DNA from: Micromonospora echinofusca
Lineage (GTDB): Bacteria; Actinomycetota; Actinomycetes; Mycobacteriales; Micromonosporaceae
Direction: 5' to 3'
Assembly: GCF_900091445.1 (NCBI RefSeq)
Contig: NZ_LT607733.1
Span: 3,054,501-3,118,500, forward strand
Length of the DNA: 64,000 nucleotides
The notes beneath the pieces are model-generated. The model saw only the letters and a list, made by a program, of their open reading frames with translations, had not been told where the DNA came from and made no database searches. This document shows positions 58,996 through 64,000 of this stretch, one piece after another (within the stretch, counting starts at the first letter, position 1; every line of letters starts with the position of its first letter). The translations under genes and the position numbers were made by a program.

Positions 58996-61449
58996 ATGAC
59001 CCACCACCGCGCCCCCGCCCCGTACGCCCTCGTCGGCGACCTGCTGGGCCGGCTCACCCTGCCGGAGAAGCTCGGCCTGCTGCACCAGTGGCAGGCGGCC
59101 GTGCCCCGGCTCGGCCTGCCCCCGTTCCGCACCGGCACCGAGGCGCTGCACGGGGTGGCGTGGCTCGGCGAGGCCACCGTCTTCCCGCAGGCGCTCGGCC
59201 TCGCCAGCAGCTGGAACCCCGAGCTGGTCCGGGCCGTCGGCGCCGCCGTCGGCGACGAGGTGCGCGCCAAGCACCACGCCGACCCCGAGCGGGTCGGCCT
59301 CAACGTCTGGGCGCCGGTGGTCAACCCGCTGCGCGACCCCCGCTGGGGACGCAACGAGGAGGGCTGGTCCGAGGACCCGTGGCTGACCGGCCGGCTCGCC
59401 ACCGCGTACGCCGAAGGGCTGCGCGGCGAGCACCCGCAGCGGCTGCGTACGGCGCCGACGGTCAAGCACTTCCTCGGCTACAACAACGAGACCGACCGGG
59501 CCACCACCTCCAGCGACCTGTCCCCCCGGGTGCTGCACGAGTACGAGCTGCCCGCCTTCCGCGCCCCGCTGGCCGCCGGCGCCGCCGTGGCCGTGATGGC
59601 CTCCTACAACCTGGTCAACGGGGTGCCGGCACACCTGAGCCCGCTCATCGCCGACGAGCTGCGCCGCTGGGCGCCCGAAGAGCTGATGGTGGTCGGCGAC
59701 GCCGGCGCGGTGGGCAACATCGCCGGGGTGCAGGGCCACCTGCCCGACCACGTCGACGGCTACGCCGCCGCCCTGCGCGCCGGCATCGACAGCTTCACCG
59801 AGGACGACGCCGACAGCGCCCCCACCGTCGCGCGGCTCGCCGAGGCGCTCGATCGGGGGCTGATCACCGCGTCCGACGTGGACCGCGCCGTCCGGCGGAT
59901 CCTCACCGTCCGGGTCCGCCTCGGCGACCTGGACCCGCCGGGTGACGACCCCTTCGCGGGCGTCGCGCCGGACGCCGTCGGCCGGCCCGCGCACCGCGAC
60001 CTGGCCCGGGAGGCCGCCCGCCAGTCGATCGTGCTGCTGCGCAACGACGGGCTGCTCCCCCTCACCGACCGGACGCTACGGGTGGCCGTGCTCGGCCCGC
60101 TGGCCGACGCCGTGCACACCGACTGGTACAGCGGCACCCCGCCGTACGCGGTCACCGCGTACCAGGGGCTCGTCGGGCGGCTGGCCGCCGTCACCACCCA
60201 CCCCGGCGCCGACCGGATCGCGTTGCGCGTCGGCGGGCGGTACGTCGGCTGCCCGGACAGCCCCGACGGCGGCCCGCTGAGCCTCGGCGCCGACGCCGCC
60301 GCGTTCGACGTCTTCGACTGGGGACGCGACGTGGTGGCGCTGCGCGCCGTGGGCAACGGCCGCCACGTCGGGGCCGACGAGGCAGGTCTGCTCGCCAACG
60401 ACCGGCCGGGGCCGGGCGGCTGGGTGGTCCGGGAGACCTTCCGCCTCCACGAGGGCCCCGGCGGCACCGTGCTGCTGCACCACCTCGCCTCCGGCCGGTA
60501 CGTCGCCGCCGACGCGCACGGGCGGCTGCGCGCCGACGCCCCGACGCCCGACGACGCGACCCGGTTCACGGTGGACCTGCTGGCCGACGGGGCCGCCGAG
60601 GCCGCCGCCCTGGCCGCCGACGCCGACGTGGCGGTGGTGGCGCTGGGCAACCACCCGATGGTCAACGGCCGCGAGACCGAGGACCGCGTCGACCTGGCCC
60701 TGCCCGCCGGGCAGGAGGCCCTGCTGCGGGCCGTGCACGCCGCCAACCCGCGCACCGTGCTGGTGCTGACCAGCAGCTACCCGTACGCGGTCGGCTGGGC
60801 CGAGGCGCACCTGCCGGCGGTGCTGTGGTCGTCGCACGGCGGCCAGGAGCACGGCACCGCGCTGGGCGACGTCCTGGCGGGCGACGCCGAGCCCGGCGGC
60901 CGGCTCACCCAGACCTGGTACGCCGACGCCGCCGAACTGCCCGACCTGCTCGACTACGACGTGATCGGCGCCGACGCCACCTACCTGTACCACCGGGGCG
61001 ACCCGCTGTACCCGTTCGGCCACGGGCTCAGCTACACCCGCTTCGACTACGCTGGCCTCCGGTTGAGCGCCACCGAGGCCACCGCGGGCGAGGAGGTCGA
61101 GGTGAGCGTCGAGGTCACCAACACCGGCGACCGTCCCGGCGAGGAGATCGTGCAGCTCTACACGCGCCAGCGCCGCTCCCGCGTCAAGCAGCCGCTGCGC
61201 CAGCTGCGGGACTTCGCCCGGGTCAGCCTCGCCCCCGGGCAGCGGCAGGTGGTGCGGCTGCGGCTGCGTACCGCCGAGCTGAGCTGGTGGGACGACACGC
61301 GGGGCCGCCTAGTGGTGGAGGACGCCACCCACACCGTCCTCGTCGGACGCTCCGCGCACGACGTGCGGCTGGTCGGCGCGCTCGCCGTACGCGGCGACGA
61401 GACGGCCGACGGCCGGGCGGCGGTGCCGGCGCCGGGGCGGGCGCGGTGA
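58996..61449 (+). CDS. GH3 beta-glycosidase with inserted fascin-like domain
   Basis: An 817-aa family-3 glycosidase (beta-glucosidase/beta-xylosidase). The N-terminal TIM-like domain (about 15-320) has VKHFLGYNNETDR and the nucleophile D235 in VVGDAGAV. In the C-terminal alpha/beta domain lies an insertion at about 438-530 (VVALRAVGNGRHVGADEAGLLANDRPG ... LHHLASGRYVAADAHGRL) that looks like a beta-trefoil fascin-like module, a possible carbohydrate binder. The protein ends in an FnIII-like domain (about 690-790). No signal peptide: intracellular. ATG 58996 has no ideal ribosome site. It would cleave the glucan backbone. Confidence 0.9.
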   Translation: MTHHRAPAPYALVGDLLGRLTLPEKLGLLHQWQAAVPRLGLPPFRTGTEALHGVAWLGEATVFPQALGLASSWNPELVRAVGAAVGDEVRAKHHADPERVGLNVWAPVVNPLRDPRWGRNEEGWSEDPWLTGRLATAYAEGLRGEHPQRLRTAPTVKHFLGYNNETDRATTSSDLSPRVLHEYELPAFRAPLAAGAAVAVMASYNLVNGVPAHLSPLIADELRRWAPEELMVVGDAGAVGNIAGVQGHLPDHVDGYAAALRAGIDSFTEDDADSAPTVARLAEALDRGLITASDVDRAVRRILTVRVRLGDLDPPGDDPFAGVAPDAVGRPAHRDLAREAARQSIVLLRNDGLLPLTDRTLRVAVLGPLADAVHTDWYSGTPPYAVTAYQGLVGRLAAVTTHPGADRIALRVGGRYVGCPDSPDGGPLSLGADAAAFDVFDWGRDVVALRAVGNGRHVGADEAGLLANDRPGPGGWVVRETFRLHEGPGGTVLLHHLASGRYVAADAHGRLRADAPTPDDATRFTVDLLADGAAEAAALAADADVAVVALGNHPMVNGRETEDRVDLALPAGQEALLRAVHAANPRTVLVLTSSYPYAVGWAEAHLPAVLWSSHGGQEHGTALGDVLAGDAEPGGRLTQTWYADAAELPDLLDYDVIGADATYLYHRGDPLYPFGHGLSYTRFDYAGLRLSATEATAGEEVEVSVEVTNTGDRPGEEIVQLYTRQRRSRVKQPLRQLRDFARVSLAPGQRQVVRLRLRTAELSWWDDTRGRLVVEDATHTVLVGRSAHDVRLVGALAVRGDETADGRAAVPAPGRAR

Positions 61450-62504
61450 GCGGCTCGCGCGGGCGCCCGTCGCCGGAGCAGCCGACCATCGCCGACGTCG
61501 CCCGGCACGCCGGGGTCGCGGCGAGCACCGTGTCGTACGTGCTCAGCGGCAAGCGCGCCATCTCCGCAGTCACCCGCAACCGGGTGCTGGCCAGCATCCG
61601 GCTGCTCGGCTACCACCCGCACGCCGGCGCGCGGGCCCTGGCCAGCCGCCGCGCCAACGTGATCGCGCTGGTCCTGCCGCTGCGCGCCGGGATGCAGGTG
61701 CCCGTGGTGATGCAGTTCGCCATGGCCGTGGTCACCACCGCCCGCCGCTTCGACCACGACGTGCTGCTGGTCACCTCCGACGAAGGGCCCGCCGGCCTGC
61801 GACGCGTCGCCGCCACCGCCCTGGTCGACGGCGTGCTGGTCATGGACGTGGAGCTGGACGACCCCCGGGTGCCGCTGCTGCGGGAGCTGGCCCGGCCCAG
61901 CGTCCTGATCGGCCTGCCCGCCGACGCCAGCGGCCTGACCTGTGTGGACCTGGACTTCCACCGGGCCGGGTGGGCGTGCGTCGCGCACCTGGCCGGGCTG
62001 GGGCACCGGCGCGTCGCGCTGCTCGGCGCGCCCGCCGCCGTCTACGACCGGGGTACGGGCTTCGCGCACCGCACCCGCGCCGGCGTGGTCGAGGCCGCCG
62101 CAGGGCACGGCGTCGACGCGGTGACACTGCCCTGCGAGGAGGGCGCGGTCGCGGTCCGCCGCAGCCTCACCGACCTGCTGCAACGCCACCCCGACGTGTC
62201 GGGTCTGATCGTGCAGAACGAGGCCGCCGTGGATCCGGTGCTGGCCACGCTGCCCGACCTGGGCCGGCGGGTGCCGCGGGACGTGTCGGTGGTGGCCGTC
62301 TGCCCGGACCGCTTCGCCGAGCAGGCCAGCCCGATGCTCACCGCCGTGCCGGTGCCCGCCGAGGAGATCGGCACGCGGGCCGTGGCGCTGCTGATGGGCA
62401 AGCTCGACGGCGAGGCCGTGCCCGAGGTCACCCTGCTGCCGCCCCGGCTGACCGTACGCGACAGCACCGCCGTCCCCGCCCCGACGGCGAGGACCGGCCG
62501 GTGA
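61446..62504 (+). CDS. LacI-family transcriptional regulator
   Basis: A 352-aa repressor. HTH with hinge at about 13-70 (PTIADVARHAGVAASTVSYVLSGKRAISAVTRNRVLASIRLLGYHPHAGARALASRR), then a periplasmic-binding-protein-like effector domain (about 70-340). The GTG start overlaps the GH3 stop by 4 bp (GTGA), and its stop overlaps the next gene the same way. It is thus part of the GH3-LacI-GH95 operon it presumably represses through the two upstream palindromes. Confidence 0.94.
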   Translation: MSGSRGRPSPEQPTIADVARHAGVAASTVSYVLSGKRAISAVTRNRVLASIRLLGYHPHAGARALASRRANVIALVLPLRAGMQVPVVMQFAMAVVTTARRFDHDVLLVTSDEGPAGLRRVAATALVDGVLVMDVELDDPRVPLLRELARPSVLIGLPADASGLTCVDLDFHRAGWACVAHLAGLGHRRVALLGAPAAVYDRGTGFAHRTRAGVVEAAAGHGVDAVTLPCEEGAVAVRRSLTDLLQRHPDVSGLIVQNEAAVDPVLATLPDLGRRVPRDVSVVAVCPDRFAEQASPMLTAVPVPAEEIGTRAVALLMGKLDGEAVPEVTLLPPRLTVRDSTAVPAPTARTGR

Positions 62505-64000
62505 CGGGCGGGCCGCCGCCCGCCGTGCACCGCATCGTCGACACCGCCCCCGCCACCCGCTGGGAGGACGCCTTCCTCTCCGGCAACGGCGAGGCCGGCA
62601 TCATGGTGTACGGCCGGCCGCACGCCGAGCGCATCATCGTCAACCACCACCGCTTCGTCCTGCCCAACGGCACCCGCGACGCCCGCCCGCCCGAACTGGC
62701 CGCCCTGCTGCCGCGCGTCCGCGAGCTGATCCTCGCCGGCCGACGGGCGGAGGCCAGCCGGCTGCTCGCCGGCGACGGGGTGCTGCGCTGGACGCAGTCG
62801 TTCCATCCCGGCTTCGCCCTCACCATCGACGCCGTGGCGCCCGGCCCGGTCGACGACTACCGGCGGCGTACCGAGTTCGGCACCGGGGAGGTCGTCGTCG
62901 AGTGGGCGGGCGGACGGCGGCGCTCGTTCGTCTCGCGGGCCGCCGCGCTGGTGGTCACCCACCTCGACGCGGGCGCCTGCGAGGTGGGCGTCACCGGCGA
63001 GCTGCCCGGCCGGCCGGAGTCGGTGCGCTACACCGTCGCCGCGTACCGCCGGGGTGATCTGGTGTTCCTGCGGGTGCGGGGCCGCTACCCCGACGCGGGC
63101 GGCGCGTACGGCTTCGAAGGGCTCACCCTGCTGCGCGGCGACGTGGCGGTCGTCGGCGGCGACCGGGTGGTGGTGCGCGGCCCGGCGCTGCTGATGACGG
63201 TGCTCGACCGGCCCGACGCACCGCCGTGGCGCACCGGCGAGTTGGCGGAGCGGCTGGCGGCGCACGCCGGCGCCGACTACGAGAGCCTGCTGGCCCGCCA
63301 CGTGGCGCTGCACGGGCGCGCCTACCGGCGGGTGAGCCTGGACCTGGCGGTGCCGGCCGCGCAGCGGGACCTGCCCGTGGGTGAGCTGCTCGCGGCGCAG
63401 GACGCCGACCCGGGCACGCTGTGCCCGGCGCTGCTGGAGCGGTTGTTCCACGCCGGACGGTACCTGCTGCTCAGCTCCAGCGGGGTGCTGCCGCCCCGGC
63501 TGACCGGGCTGTGGCTCGGCTCGTGGGACGCCGCCTGGGCCGGCGACTTCACCACCGACGCCAACCTGAGCCTGCAACTGGCCGGCGCGAACGTCGGCGC
63601 CCTACCGGAGGTGACCGCCGCGCACGCGAACCTGGTACGCGGGCAGGTCGACGACTGGCGGCGCAACGCACGGGCGATCTACGGCGCCCGGGGCCTGCTG
63701 GCGCCCAGCCGCACGGACGGCGAGCACGGGCACCTGTTCCACCTGCACGAGGACTGGCCGTTCGCGGCGTGGCTGCCCGGCGCGCACTGGCTGCTGTACC
63801 CGCTGTACGAACACCATCTGGTCACCGGCGCGCCCCTCGGTGAGGTCGCCGGCTGGCTGGTGGAGGTGGCGGACTTCTTCTCCGACGTCCTCACCGTCAC
63901 CGACGAGGCGGGCACGGTGGTGCTCGTGCCGTCGTACTCGGCGGAGACCGGCCCGTACGACGAGCGGGGGCGGGCGGTGCACGTGGCCGTGAACGCCACG
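62501..64000 (+). CDS. GH95-like glycoside hydrolase (partial, runs off the window)
   Basis: The first 500 residues of a large enzyme of the GH95/GH65-like (alpha/alpha)6 clan. N-terminal domain: WEDAFLSGNGEAGIMVYGRPHAERIIVNHHRFVLP. The helical barrel begins about residue 270 (DYESLLARHVALHGRAYRRVSLDL), with TGLWLGSWDAAWAGDFTTDANLSLQLAGAN where GH95 alpha-fucosidases have catalytic Asn residues; one appears as Asp (TTDAN). So the substrate may be alpha-L-fucosyl or a related alpha-L-sugar. GTG start overlaps the LacI stop. C-terminus is beyond the window. Confidence 0.78.
   Translation, partial: MTGGPPPAVHRIVDTAPATRWEDAFLSGNGEAGIMVYGRPHAERIIVNHHRFVLPNGTRDARPPELAALLPRVRELILAGRRAEASRLLAGDGVLRWTQSFHPGFALTIDAVAPGPVDDYRRRTEFGTGEVVVEWAGGRRRSFVSRAAALVVTHLDAGACEVGVTGELPGRPESVRYTVAAYRRGDLVFLRVRGRYPDAGGAYGFEGLTLLRGDVAVVGGDRVVVRGPALLMTVLDRPDAPPWRTGELAERLAAHAGADYESLLARHVALHGRAYRRVSLDLAVPAAQRDLPVGELLAAQDADPGTLCPALLERLFHAGRYLLLSSSGVLPPRLTGLWLGSWDAAWAGDFTTDANLSLQLAGANVGALPEVTAAHANLVRGQVDDWRRNARAIYGARGLLAPSRTDGEHGHLFHLHEDWPFAAWLPGAHWLLYPLYEHHLVTGAPLGEVAGWLVEVADFFSDVLTVTDEAGTVVLVPSYSAETGPYDERGRAVHVAVNAT

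Overview
The window is very GC-rich, uses GTG and TTG starts often, and carries actinobacterial hallmarks: an actinobacterial-type dif site, an HspR/HAIR operator, an F420-type (DDN) reductase fold and dense LuxR-type two-component pairs. I read it as the chromosome of a filamentous actinomycete, most likely Micromonosporaceae (inference). The dif match at 1643-1670 suggests that the window lies at the replication terminus.

Layout. 0-2 kb: a tyrosine recombinase whose start codon sits inside a dif-like inverted repeat, a frameshifted AAA ATPase gene whose stop codon lies inside a second, near-consensus dif, then about 400 bp of hairpin-rich non-coding DNA. 2-5.4 kb: a leftward AraC / VOC / UvrA-like operon. 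5.4-15 kb: chromosomal housekeeping genes (SDR reductase, peroxiredoxin, cytochrome bd oxidase with a paired operator, PlsC acyltransferase, GDPD, MFS exporter, thymidine kinase). 15-26 kb: two histidine kinase/response regulator pairs (the second divergent from an ABC exporter), an orphan KhtT-like protein, a second tyrosine recombinase, an ABC-F protein, Hsp20 under a HAIR operator, and small enzymes. 26-29 kb: an unrecognised 488-aa protein, then an MBL-fold hydrolase and a CGNR zinc-finger regulator that diverge from an array of inverted repeats.

29.2-36.5 kb is an accessory island built from nested, decayed Tn3-family transposons. One element (29210-35976) has 38-bp terminal inverted repeats, an internally deleted and frameshifted transposase, a serine resolvase with a res-like region, and cargo: a secreted I36-type inhibitor and an ABC exporter pair. 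A foreign 38-bp Tn3 end lies inside it. A second relic transposase and terminus adjoin it on the right and break an ABC exporter gene.

36.5-49 kb: an endonuclease-VII-like HNH protein, a MazG-like pyrophosphohydrolase, a methyltransferase, an NDH-2-like flavoprotein, and a compact module around a 950-aa CHAT-protease/TPR protein with three small unknown partners (one a 28-aa zinc ribbon). Then come a frameshifted SnoaL-like gene, a DDN-hemerythrin fusion, a DUF1992 protein and a LysE exporter.

49-64 kb is a catabolic gene cluster: GH42 beta-galactosidase, GH31 alpha-xylosidase, a CUT1 ABC importer (two permeases and a lipoprotein), a ROK regulator, a GH3 beta-glycosidase with an inserted fascin-like domain, a LacI regulator and a GH95-like enzyme cut by the window end. 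These activities match the bonds in fucosylated xyloglucan side chains, so I propose uptake and intracellular stripping of xyloglucan oligosaccharides. ROK-type and LacI-type operators are visible at the expected promoters.
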